Shown here in pieces: positions 54,772 to 64,000 of a stretch of 64,000 bases of DNA. The translations under genes and the position numbers were made by a program. Within the stretch, counting starts at the first letter, position 1. Every line of letters begins with the position of its first letter. The DNA comes from Prostheceraeus crozeri (lineage: Eukaryota > Platyhelminthes > Polycladida > Euryleptidae). The stretch lies in contig CAJQUW010001819.1 in the NCBI GenBank assembly GCA_907163375.1, positions 62,001 to 126,000 of the forward strand. The letters are read 5' to 3'. The notes beneath the pieces were generated by a model. It searched no databases. It was not told the DNA's origin and worked only from the letters and a program-made list of their open reading frames with translations.

Positions 54772-55281
54772 AATTGAATTGAGGAGTTTAAGCCAAACTG
54801 CTAAGAGAAATGGTTGCAAATTGATGTTAGCCTATATTGCAAATTTTCACCTTTCAGATATTGCTTTATCAAGCAAATGCAACGATAAATAGGAACACAT
54901 CAAAATTCAAAAATCAGTGATAGATATTCTGTGCATTCCTCCCTTTCGATCAGCACAGATTCTCGCCGGCGAAATTGATGACATTGATATCTTTGTCAAT
55001 CACTGTTGCATCACTGTCAGATCCAAACATTTGGAGGCTTTAGTGACAAAGATATCAATGTAATCAATTTTGCCGGCGAGAATCTGTGCTGTTTGAAACA
55101 CTGCATCCTATAAAAATTAGAAGAAAGGAATGCACATAGCATCAATCACTGATTTTTGAATTTTGATGTCCTATTAATCATTGCATTTGCTTGATAAAGC
55201 AGTCTAACGGGGAAATTTGCAACATAACATCAATTTGCAACTATTTCCTTCAGCAGGTTGACTTAAACCCTTTAATTCAAC
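54772..55281. repeat. Foldback element of about 510 bp
   Basis: Arms of about 225-240 bp (54772-54998 and 55044-55281) are inverted relatives over almost their whole length, sharing GTTGCAAATTGATGTTA, GCACAGATTCTCGCCGGC and TTGATATCTTTGTCA; loop of about 45 bp. No coding capacity. MITE-like; TSD not identified. Confidence 0.85.
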
Positions 55282-56448
55282 TGCATCAAATATCATTACT
55301 CTAAAGAATCCTTAATGCATTCCTAAATCAATTTTTGATAATGCAGGAAAAGTAATTCAATTGTTGCTATCAGTTAGCAATAGTGATGTTCGTTCTCGTT
55401 AAGCTGTTCCTGCTTAACCCATTTCAGATCACATTTCGACCCAAACTCCTTGGGACAGAGTTGTCCTCAGGGTGGCCAAATGAAGGAGGAGATCAACGCC
55501 GTTCTAATGATGTCACTGCTAACTTTGTGCGATGTATAGAACATCTGTAAATTGCGTTTGAATCTTACTTTAATCTTTAAAGCGAAGTTGACTTTTAAAA
55601 ATAGATCGCCGAGAAATGGTTAATTGCGTAAAATATATGTCAACCTATTCTGCTGGCTGCAAGCATGATTGATCTTATTGATAAATTTTCTATGCGATTA
55701 TTACACCGATATTCTAATCAAATTTTGGCTCAGCCCTTCTCTGTATATCCCCATATCATTCCTACTAGTTAATAATATATGCAATTGTCTACTTTCAACA
55801 ATCAGTTGAATGCGACGACGTCCAATGAATGTCAATTAATTGCAATCATGCGACCGCAGTAGTCTATTAATTTGCTATTATTCGACTTCGCCAAACAAGT
55901 AATTGCAATTGTCTGCATTTCAGCCATACCGGGATTAAATTTTGATGAACATGCACATTGCTTTACTAAATACATGTGCATGTGATGTGTTATGCTTCGG
56001 CCTTCATTTAATTTAGCTCTCTTTGTAATTTGGCCCTATGCTTTTAATTTACCTTGTACTTCTTTCTATCTTTCTAAAAGTAAGAACATGCTGAAAATGA
56101 AGCGTCTGATTTAATGATGTATATCAATGACAATAAGTTCCACTAGTTGATTAATCCACGGAATAAGCGTTGTACTACAGTGCATGTCAAAACTATCATG
56201 ATTTTTTTGTAAATAGCAAAAGTTAACATATTCATGATAAAATTCCTGAATCGAACTGCTTGTCGAGCATTGAATTTTTATAGTTAAATCTTTGATTCAT
56301 GTATGCAATCTAATTCAATTTTGCTGAGCATTTCCATTAAACAAAAATTTAAGATGGAAATTAGTTCTATTCTGTTGAACAGTGTTAGCAATGTTCAGCT
56401 CAAAGCGATTTGATTTATCAATCACCAAGTGTGACTTTCTGATTTCAG
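55282..56448 (+). other. NCX last intron, end, nothing recognised
   Basis: AT-rich intron up to the terminal exon. No ORF, repeat or RNA gene recognised. Confidence 0.6.
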
Positions 56449-56622
56449 GTTGCTGGCGGTGAATTAGGTGGCAAAGCTTTGACAAAGTGGCTTTCTGGAG
56501 CATTGCTCATTTTTCTGTGGACCTCTTATGTTCTTATAGCTAGTCTGAAGGCTTATAATATTTTGCCTTGGAATCCTAGCTTGCCTTCCAGTGTATGCCC
56601 TTCTGACCTGGTGAAAAAGTGA
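56449..56622 (+). CDS. NCX terminal exon with stop codon
   Basis: Acceptor TGATTTCAG ending at 56448; phase 0. It reads 'VAGGELGGKALTKWLSGAL', then a hydrophobic final helix and 'ASLKAYNILPWNP', matching vertebrate 'IGGELGGPRTAKLLTS...SLEAYCHIKGF'. The stop TGA is at 56620-56622. The C-terminal tail is about 17 residues longer than in vertebrate NCX1 and has no recognised motif. Confidence 0.92.
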   Translation, partial: VAGGELGGKALTKWLSGALLIFLWTSYVLIASLKAYNILPWNPSLPSSVCPSDLVKK

Positions 56623-57573
56623 AACCTGTTGCTCCAAAGATAAATTGATTGAAAATGCAAATGATGTGAAATTGACTGATCAATACCATGTTTGGAATTA
56701 AGCAGAAATCTTGGTATATTACTCTTCCTTTCCTTGATTGATTGAAATGCCTCTTTTTAGAACAAATTGTAAATATGACTTGATTGAATCCCAAGCTATA
56801 TCCATTCCTAGAGGGATTTTTCTGTGCCTCAAACCGGTGCAGCTGAGAATCCTAATACATGCACATTAGATGAAGTAGGCATAGCTTTCTAAAAAAAACA
56901 TTCCACATCTTCGAGGAATATATGCTGTTCATCTATAGCATTTTATGAAGTTCATATGGCTACAAATTTTCATTTTTGGGATATGATTAGATCCCAAATA
57001 ATATGATAAGATGGATCTTGCAAGTTGACACTGCTGAGTCGGCAAAAAATATTTTTACAAGTGCTCAATCATCTCAGCGTGACCATGAGCAATGGAGTTC
57101 AAAATTATTTAGTTGATTTGATGGCAGAGATAAGGCGATGCTTACACTGACCTCATTAATCTGATAAGATTATCAAGCAATAACATGCTCTATGTTTATC
57201 AGTAAGTTATCAATTATCATATAACAAAATTCTTGTAATGTTGTTGCGAGCAACTAGTATCTCGCATATCTCCACGACATTTACACAATGCTTGATTAAT
57301 ATTCACAGACTCAATATTACTTTAAAAGGAAAAATGCCGAAATCCCTCTAGAATCGATGAGTTGATCCATGTCGATATTTCCAAAGTGAACATGTACATA
57401 CTTTTGATTTAAAATATTTTGATACATGTGTATAAATTCCAAAGGTTTCTCCTATATTTTCTTACCATGCAACATTTTTGCAGATGTAACGATCTGAGAG
57501 ATCAAGCAGATGATATCAATGAAGTATTAAGTACATCACTTGCTTTCGTTAACGCACTTTGATTTTCATAAAC

Positions 57574-57579
57574 AATAAA
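57574..57579 (+). promoter_or_regulatory. Candidate polyadenylation signal of the NCX gene
   Basis: AATAAA about 950 nt after the NCX stop codon, the first canonical hexamer I noticed downstream on the + strand. The sequence between (56623-57573) shows no conserved ORF or repeat and is plausibly the 3' UTR. No cleavage-site evidence. Confidence 0.35.
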
Positions 57580-57797
57580 GAATGGTGACATGAAATTGCA
57601 TTTTTATTTTAATTGCTTGCCTTTTTAATCACGACATTGACGAATTGAACTGTTAAACTTCCTTGCATCGGGTGCGGGTTTTTTTCGTGAAGAAGGCAAG
57701 ATTCTTCGATCAATTACATCCGTAAAAGGTAAATTTGGTGACTTTATTGACTTTTCACCTATTACATTAAATATCTAAAGAGAATCACAATTATTAT

Positions 57798-57945
57798 TAA
57801 ATCAATAAAAGACACCAACACCATTGATTCCCCGACCGCACTCGCCCGACCTATGAATTGAACCGAAGTCCACGGTGGAGACGAGCTCCTAGGTCTGGCG
57901 AGTGCGGTCGGGGAATCAAGGATGTTGGTGTCTTTTATTGATTTA
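57798..57945. repeat. Foldback with GACACCAACA arms
   Basis: Two 49-bp arms, 57798-57846 and 57897-57945, inverted and almost identical (TCAATAAAAGACACCAAC; CCCCGACCGCACTCGCC), 50-bp loop. One related arm occurs at about 60900-60956 next to MITE copy B. Non-coding. Confidence 0.85.
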
Positions 57946-57960
57946 ATAGCAGAGTTGGAA

Positions 57961-58135
57961 GTGGGTCAACGAAACTTGACCCATGACCAACCTGACCCAC
58001 GGCATATGTGACCCACGACTCACCTGACCCACCGACTTTTCACGAAAACATGACCCACGACCCACCTGACCCACGGGGTACCCTGACCCACGACCCACCC
58101 GACCCACCACATCTTTAACCCACCTAACCCACATG
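57961..58135. repeat. GACCCAC minisatellite, copy 1
   Basis: About 170 bp made of variants of TGACCCACGACCCACC. It is preceded by GCAGAGTTGGAAGTGGGTC, the inverted match of the sequence ending copy 2 at about 60116. Confidence 0.85.
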
Positions 58136-58141
58136 CTGCAA

Positions 58142-59948
58142 GGGTGAATGATGTGAGTGCAATTTCCGTTTCTGGCATCATCTCTAGTTTCATTTTCATT
58201 CAAGATTCTACACTGTAAACTCTAGGGCACGAAATTTCGCTTGAATTAGGCACGAAATTTAGGCATCAATTCTAACCAACACAAGGCACGAAGTTCATAG
58301 TGCGAGTTCGTGCCCAATGATTTTTCCTTTGATTTCATTGGATAAGCAACCATTTGGTTTGGTGCCTAGTGGCGCCTCGAGGCACTAGAAAGGCACTAAC
58401 TAGGCGCTAACTGGCACGAAATTTCGGCTTCGCGCCTAAGTTAGTGCCCTACAGTTTACAGTGTAGGTCTATCTAGATAGAGGCCTCATAGCATCAAAAT
58501 TAGTGTTAAGATTTGTTATGAAGATTCAAGTGTATCAGATCTCTTGTCATATGACAAATGACATGCAACCTCATCAAAATTATCTTATAATCAAAGTTCA
58601 TGTACCACAAATGCCTAAAGTTCTAATAAAATCTAAACGACTCTGTTTCTTGTTGGAATTTCTTGACTATCCTTTTTAGTGCTACCTATTTAACTCGTAC
58701 AGAAATGATTAGTTAAGTTGAGGGCCCTACAGACTAAATTTCAAATGCTACATTTCTTAATCAAATGAAGTTAAAAAATAAGATTGCAGTAGGCCTAAAT
58801 CATTTATTCGAGCATTTATTATGTTAGATACTACATGTGTGAAAATTATCCCACAAAATTCCTCAAACTAATATTTTGTTGCTTCTGATGGCAATCGATT
58901 CAAATTTCATTAACTTCCGCTAACTATTAAGTAGAAAGTTGTATATTTGATGTAAGAATGACATTCATTGAAAAGCATATGGAGTAAGCATGCGTAACGC
59001 GTGAATATTATTATAATATTATTATAATTCAAGCTTGCAATACATATAGATGAACTGATATATTTGAGTGGCGCTACATGTACGAGTACGTTGTGATAAC
59101 AATCGCTAGTGACATCATGTGACATCATAAATTCCTATTTTAATTGATACCAAATCAAATATCAAAACGAAACTTTTTATTGATACGAAGTGTCAAAAAA
59201 ATATCTCCTCACAGAGCTCTACCGTAATAAGTCTGTGTGAAAGGGATAAGTCTATATCAATGACCGTCGTATGAATTGTCGTATTTCAGATTATCATGTA
59301 TCGAATGAGCAATGAGATGCATGGAACATGTTTGATGCGAAAGTAGATTGAACGGCTAAATGCTTTAGGTGTGAAGCATGTACATGTATATTATGAAAGA
59401 TATTTTGATCAATTACATATTTCGAAAATATTTAGGCTCCGATCAATCTTTACCGGAGATTTACCATTTTAATCTCTACCAGAGGATATTTTCTACGAAA
59501 GACCAACAAAATCAAGCGAAACAAACAAAACGAAGGTCAATTGGTATTGCAAGAAAATTTTCAAGATGAATAAAATCTCTGAATACCTGACTTCTTCAGT
59601 GCTGTATCTCTGAAATCAAGGTCACACATCATTGGGTATCGTCAGACATAGCGACAGAGAATCGAGCAGACACAATTGTACTCAAACAACTTCTCTCCAC
59701 CAACCAACATCTCTCAGTAGATGGCAGCAATTGTTTTCGAGCCTTTTATTTGTGTGAATTCCGCCCCCTTTCGAAACTGTATGAGGCACGTGAAAGTCAA
59801 CAGAGAGTGTTGCATATTTTGACTGTGTGCATCCATCAACCCTTTCAGTGACACTGACTCAATCATTTTTCATGAATGACTAGAATACGAATAAATGAAG
59901 TTTACTGTATTTGAGATTGTCAAATCTATCGTGGGTCAAACTGGTTTT
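58142..59948 (+). other. Downstream region, GGCACGAAATTT repeats
   Basis: At 58225-58460 there are several copies of (T)AGGCACGAAATTT and AGGCACTA, with an inverted CACTGTAAACTCTAGGGCAC at 58210 and GTGCCCTACAGTTTACAGTG at 58444, giving a small inverted-terminus element of about 255 bp. The rest to 59948 is AT-rich with nothing recognised. Confidence 0.55.
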
Positions 59949-60117
59949 GGAAGTGGGTCAACAAAGTCTGACCCGACCCACCTGACCCACGGCATATGTG
60001 ACCCACGACCCACCAACTTTTTGGAAAAACATGACCCACGACCCACCTGATCCACGCGATTTTGTGACCCACTTGACCCATCTGACCTATGACCCACGAC
60101 CCACTTCCAACTCTGCT
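59949..60117. repeat. GACCCAC minisatellite, copy 2
   Basis: Same repeat class as at 57961. It is bounded by GGAAGTGGGTCAAC (59949) and the inverted GACCCACTTCCAACTCTGC, so it resembles a small inverted-terminus element rather than a plain tandem repeat. Confidence 0.85.
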
Positions 60118-60215
60118 TAATAGTTGTCATTCTTTTTAGATATTCAATGCAATGCAACAGACTCTTGTTGTCAATCTGTGTGACGTACTCGAATAACATG
60201 CTAATATGTCGTCTC

Positions 60216-60723
60216 CACAGAATTAGATTGTTTAACCGCATCACTTTGCTAGAAGTGCAAACTGATTCAAAACGATGGCACATGCAGGAACTTATTAAGT
60301 GGGCAAAAAGAAATTTTTAATACCTTGCAGAGATAGGAAAAATATTTGTGCGTCGCTTGCGGATTACTGTGAATTCTTTCAAAATGCTCCGATCGCCACG
60401 ATTCCTTCAGATTTGAAGAATTCAGATCATTGTGCAAAAGTTTTCTCGATAATGTTGGGTCCTCCGATCATTATTACTCTGACTCACTGAGACTTCTCTG
60501 TAGAACTTGAAATTGACTGTGTCTCTTTGCTGTGTGATCCGGTTGATAACAGACACTGAAGCTTCGCACAATTTGGCGTAGGCCTATTTAATGCTGAACT
60601 GGCTGCTTATTGTTCGATTGCGATGGTATTATGTCAGCAGATTGTGCCATTTTATTAACGTTACATGTTTCAATGTTTCCTTTCTAGTCAAACAGAAGAA
60701 AAGACGACCGGTCTAATTCTGTG
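60216..60723. mobile_element. MITE copy B (TIR CACAGAATTAG, 8-bp TSD)
   Basis: A 508-bp element, inverted relative of 1190-1712, with the same CACAGAATTAG termini. Flanked by GTCGTCTC (60208-60215) and GTTGTCTC (60724-60731), an 8-bp TSD with one mismatch. Interior includes a stretch similar to copy A over nearly all its length. Confidence 0.85.
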
Positions 60724-60987
60724 GTTGTCTCGCTACAACATGCATGCTGGCAGTATTCTGTCAATAATAACAGGACATTAAGTTGTCGATATCACTTGGA
60801 GATGACTTCTGTCTTCACTCGCATTCTCTTTGAACCGTCAGCATGGCCTAGTGAAGAAGATGCGAGCTCGATCGTCTCCAGCGCGCATTTCGGTTCGATT
60901 CCTAGGTCGGGCGAGTGCTGTCTAGGAATCAAGGGTGTTGGTGTCTTTTATTGACTTAATAGTTGTCATCCTCCTTAGATATTCTAT

Positions 60988-61436
60988 GAAGGTGAAATAG
61001 ATAGGCTAAAAGAGAGACACAGGGAGAGAATCGTATATTTTTCAAAAATGGAAATTTCATATAGTTGACAGCAACTGTACAAGGAATGATATACTTGCAA
61101 TGCAGTGGCGATGCAATTCAATACTTTCATGAATACTCAATTTACAGATATATATACTGCACAAAAAGTCTAACAAAAAATCTTGACACTTGAAATTATA
61201 GGGAGCATTGTTTTCATTAATGAAGTGACATCAATAACTTTAAATAACAAAAATTTATTTCGTACATCTCTAGCAACCTGCATCCCTAGCATTAATGCAA
61301 GCTCAAATTCTACAGTTCATAGAGTTCTCTTCCTCTATGCGTTCTCATTGCTTTTCAACCAATATTTCGGAAAGTTGTTAGAAATTGACTTGAAAATGTG
61401 GATACGAGTTTTTCACCCATCTACCAGTCTCATCCC
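60988..61436 (+). other. Downstream region, nothing recognised
   Basis: AT-rich. A 103-codon ORF (61183-61494) extends into the Tc1 relic on the other strand and has no recognised similarity. Confidence 0.5.
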
Positions 61437-61800
61437 ACGCAAGCTCGGTGAAAGATCAGGAGATTGTGAGGGCCGTGGAAGTCAGGCCTACTGAACTGCT
61501 GAGCTGGTGTGTCATCACATTGAGATGCACGATGAGATGCACATTGTCATCTTGAATGATGAGATGGTGCCCCTATACTGTTAGAGCAACAATATACTGT
61601 TGGAGTCACATTCTCCGACAGATAATATTAGCTATCCAAGGTGCCTTGATGACAATAGCAGCCTTGACTCATCCATCGTGAAAACCGACCGAAATCATGA
61701 CGCTGAAACCGCCGCTGAATAGACCATGTTCTGAAATGTAGCAGACTGTATATCTCTCACGAGACAGTCTGTGAGTACATGCTCACAGGCACGATTCCAG
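61437..61800 (-). pseudogene. Decayed Tc1 transposase catalytic domain
   Basis: Minus strand: 'RERYTVCYISEHGLFSGG', 'FSVMISVGFHDG', 'KAAIVIKAPW', 'HHLIIQDDNVHLIVHL' (cf. QxDNARPH) and 'SFTELAWDE' (cf. SPDLSPIEHVWDE), with several stop codons between. The second catalytic Asp is recognisable; the rest is eroded. Old relic, distinct from the Tc1 at 33065. Confidence 0.6.
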
Positions 61801-61860
61801 GGCTGTCATGACACGGACGATCTGTAAAATAGTATTATTTCCTTCTGCTTTACGCTATAA

Positions 61861-62344
61861 TGATCAATCGATCCCGTTGTAATTTCTGCACAACAGCAAA
61901 AATGCATGTGCATATCTCATATTTGGAAACAATTCCGACTGCATCTCCTTTGGCATCTCCCTTGAGTTCATTTAATAAAATAGAAAGTGTACACATTAGG
62001 GATTTAATAAATGCGGAGTTACCACTCTACCAAATTATACTTACTCTGTACTTGAAAATATTTAAAATAAATATTTTAAGTGATAGTGTTATTTAAGATC
62101 AATGTTTTGCCCTCAACAGTTGTTTTCTCTATAGACAAATAATGTTGATGAAGATTATTCTTATTGGTATCCATAGAGTAAGTATTAGGTAGAGTGGCAA
62201 CTCCGCATTTATTTAATCCCCAATGTGCATGCACTTTCGATTTTATTAAATGAACTCAAGTGAGATGCAGGTGGCATTGTTACCAAATGTGAGATATGCA
62301 AATATTTTCAGTTTTTCAGAAATTACAACGGAATTGACTGATCA
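61861..62344. repeat. Foldback element with TGATCA ends
   Basis: Arms 61861-62050 and about 62177-62344 are inverted relatives (TTAATAAATGCGGAGTT, ACTCTACC, TTCATTTAATAAAAT, CGTTGTAATTTCTG); ends TGATCA...TGATCA. Loop about 125 bp, no ORF. Confidence 0.8.
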
Positions 62345-62450
62345 CGATAGCAGAGCAGATGGAAATGATATTATTTTACAGATTGTTCGTGTCATATCAG
62401 CCTTGGAGAGGTAATGTTTGTTAAATTGGCAACTCGATGATCTGCTATTG

Positions 62451-62860
62451 CAAGCTGGCACACTCCCAGTAAGTGTATTCGGTGTGTTGATTTGAGTGGC
62501 ACACGTGATTTTCACAAGTGGTACGGATGGGCTGTGGGCGTTGCTGCGGAGGAAAATCAGCATTTGTGAGGATTCTACACAGAGTTGGGGCTGTCTGAGG
62601 GGTGGCACAAGCTGGCACACTCCCAATAAGTGTATGCGGTGTGTTGATTTGAGTGGCACACGTGATTTTCAGAAGTGGTACGGATGGGCTGTGGGCGTGG
62701 CTGCGGAGGAAAATCCGCATTTGTGCGGATTCTACGCAGAGTTGGGGCTGTCTGAGGGGTGACACAAGCTGGCACACTCCCAATAAGTGTATGCGGTGTG
62801 TTGATTTGAGTGTTTCACGCAGTTTTCACAAGTGGTACGGCTAACTTCACATCCGTACCA
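62451..62860. repeat. 157-bp tandem repeat, about 2.5 copies
   Basis: Units start CAAGCTGGCACACTCCCA at 62451, 62608 and 62765 (period 157). Units 1 and 2 are nearly identical; unit 3 diverges after about 70 bp. It ends in a perfect 10-bp hairpin AGTGGTACGG/CCGTACCACT (62831-62862). ORFs of 60-110 codons on both strands here follow from the repeat and are not genes. Confidence 0.88.
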
Positions 62861-63205
62861 CTTTGAGGTCATTTTGTCCATTTTCTCAGCAAGTATTGTG
62901 AATTTTAACAAAGTAGTGGGTGGCACATGCTTTAGACGTGTTATTTTAGACGTCCATGTGGTTGAAAATTCATAAAGATGCAATTTAAGATTTTTTCTGT
63001 AAATTGGAACGACTAACTTCACACCCGTACCACCTCGAGGTTTTGATGGACGATTTCTCGCAAACTGCTGCATTATTTTGAAAAATTACTGGTGGCACAA
63101 GCTGGCACACTCTAAAATTATGTGTAAATGCTGTTTTTGAGAGTGGCACACGCGATTTTCGATGTGGTACGGATATTGGTACGGCTAACTTCACACACGT
63201 GAAAT
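62861..63205. repeat. Degenerate relatives of the 157-bp repeat
   Basis: Motifs GGTGGCACAAGCTGGCACAC (63090), GAGTGGCACACGCGATTTT (63141), TACGGCTAACTTCACAC (63180) and CTAACTTCACACCCGTACCAC (63013) recur here in diverged form, so the array extends as a decayed composite to about 63205. Confidence 0.7.
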
Positions 63206-64000
63206 TTCAGCCAGACATTTTCAGCATTCGACTTTTTCATGAAAACTTCCATTATAATACTGTTTATGAAATTCCTTTGATAATCAGCATAATTTCCGCT
63301 TAGTTAGGTTGCATATTAGCAGATATTCATTCCCTTTGATATCCAACTTTGTTGCATGCTACCTACATGGAGGAGTCATCTCGGTAGTATATAAATTGGC
63401 AAAATTTTGACTTCTTTAAAAGTGCTCAAATAATTTTTTGGACTACGTTAACGCAATCTCCGCAAAAAACTGATTCTTTTGCAAAAATTTTCACTGTATG
63501 TAGATACTAACACAGACATCGAACACAATGCACTAAGCAATACATATACTTCCCTATTCTGTGGATGAAGGATGTTTGAGATAGGGATTCGGAATTTTCG
63601 GAGCTCGAAACCAGTGAAATATATATTGCTTTAGGGAAGGTTTTGGGAAATTTTCAAACTCAGCTCGCCTTTTCTGAAGTGCCGTTTAAGATATGCTTAA
63701 TTATTGTCAATTGCTGAAAATTATGTTGACAAGGTGAAAGAAATTGACAAAGAAAGGTATCCCAAAATCCTGGCTTGCTGAGTGAGAGTAATGCGGTAGG
63801 AGATTTTTTGCCATACAAAGTACAATGCTCTGCTCTGTAATATAAATGGAACAAACTTATACATTCGAATTTTACCTGTGACTTGCAAACAAGAAAACTT
63901 GTTTAGATATAGTCTTTTCAAATAAATATCCACGAGGTTTCTGTCTAACAGCTGTTTTCTCGAGGTTATGTATCATTACTAACAAATCTATCTGTTGTTC
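63206..64000 (+). other. End of window, nothing recognised
   Basis: AT-rich sequence. Overlapping ORFs on the minus strand (63660-63933) have no recognised similarity. Confidence 0.6.

Noticed and set aside
62342-62844. Overlapping ORFs over the 157-bp repeat
   Set aside because: They repeat every 157 bp in changing frames on both strands, and reflect the tandem repeat and not a protein.
1-64000. CRISPR array, operons, or bacterial genes
   Set aside because: No regularly spaced short repeats with unique spacers, no operon-like gene packing; introns and eukaryotic transposons show this is animal nuclear DNA.

Overview
This is a stretch of animal (metazoan) nuclear DNA. It is AT-rich, with phase-consistent GT-AG introns, GT-rich donors and pyrimidine-tract acceptors. 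The diversity of transposable elements suggests an invertebrate: Penelope-like elements with GIY-YIG nucleases, P-type/THAP, pogo, Tc1, mariner, a Mag-like Gypsy and a CR1/L2/jockey-type LINE. I cannot name the species from sequence alone.

One host gene is clearly recognisable and runs along the + strand from before base 1 to a stop at 56620-56622. It is a sodium/calcium exchanger of the NCX/SLC8 (Calx) family. Ten exons in consistent phase encode, in order, the end of Calx-beta domain 1, Calx-beta domain 2, an acidic linker, the helix re-entering the membrane, the alpha-2 repeat ([10 protein letters not shown]) and the last transmembrane helices. A 36-nt in-frame cassette microexon lies at 19277-19312. 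The 5' half of the gene is outside the window.

Most of the rest is transposon sequence in the introns. Intron 2 (1033-8786) holds an 8-bp-TSD MITE, a decayed P-element transposase with a THAP domain, and a Penelope-like element (PLE) in a giant palindrome. Intron 3 (8917-18688) holds a Tc1 fragment, hairpins, a nearly complete PLE whose ORF is broken once at a slippery site, and a tRNA-derived SINE. Intron 4 (18780-25301) holds an apparently intact pogo-type transposon whose spliced transposase ends in a PHD finger. Intron 5 (25396-35110) holds a retroelement relic, an IS630/mariner-type transposon with a 913-bp Tc1 derivative nested in it, a second inverted PLE, a foldback element and a nearly intact Tc1 transposon. 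Intron 6 (35234-46942) holds a LINE split by a young Gypsy-type LTR retrotransposon whose own LTR is split by a mariner. The intron at 49548-56448 holds a badly decayed LINE, a transposase tail and a foldback. Downstream of the gene (56623-64000) are MITEs, a second copy of the 8-bp-TSD MITE in opposite orientation, GACCCAC-type minisatellites, a Tc1 relic, a foldback and a 157-bp tandem repeat.

The observations most worth a second look are: hammerhead-ribozyme-like folds at corresponding places in several PLEs; a canonical -1 slippery heptamer exactly where the PLE reading frame shifts; the pogo-PHD element with its iterated palindromic subterminal motif; the Tc1 derivative that keeps only a DNA-binding ORF; and the loss of the acidic Ca2+-site cluster in the second Calx-beta domain of the exchanger. 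Comparisons were made by eye, with no database search.
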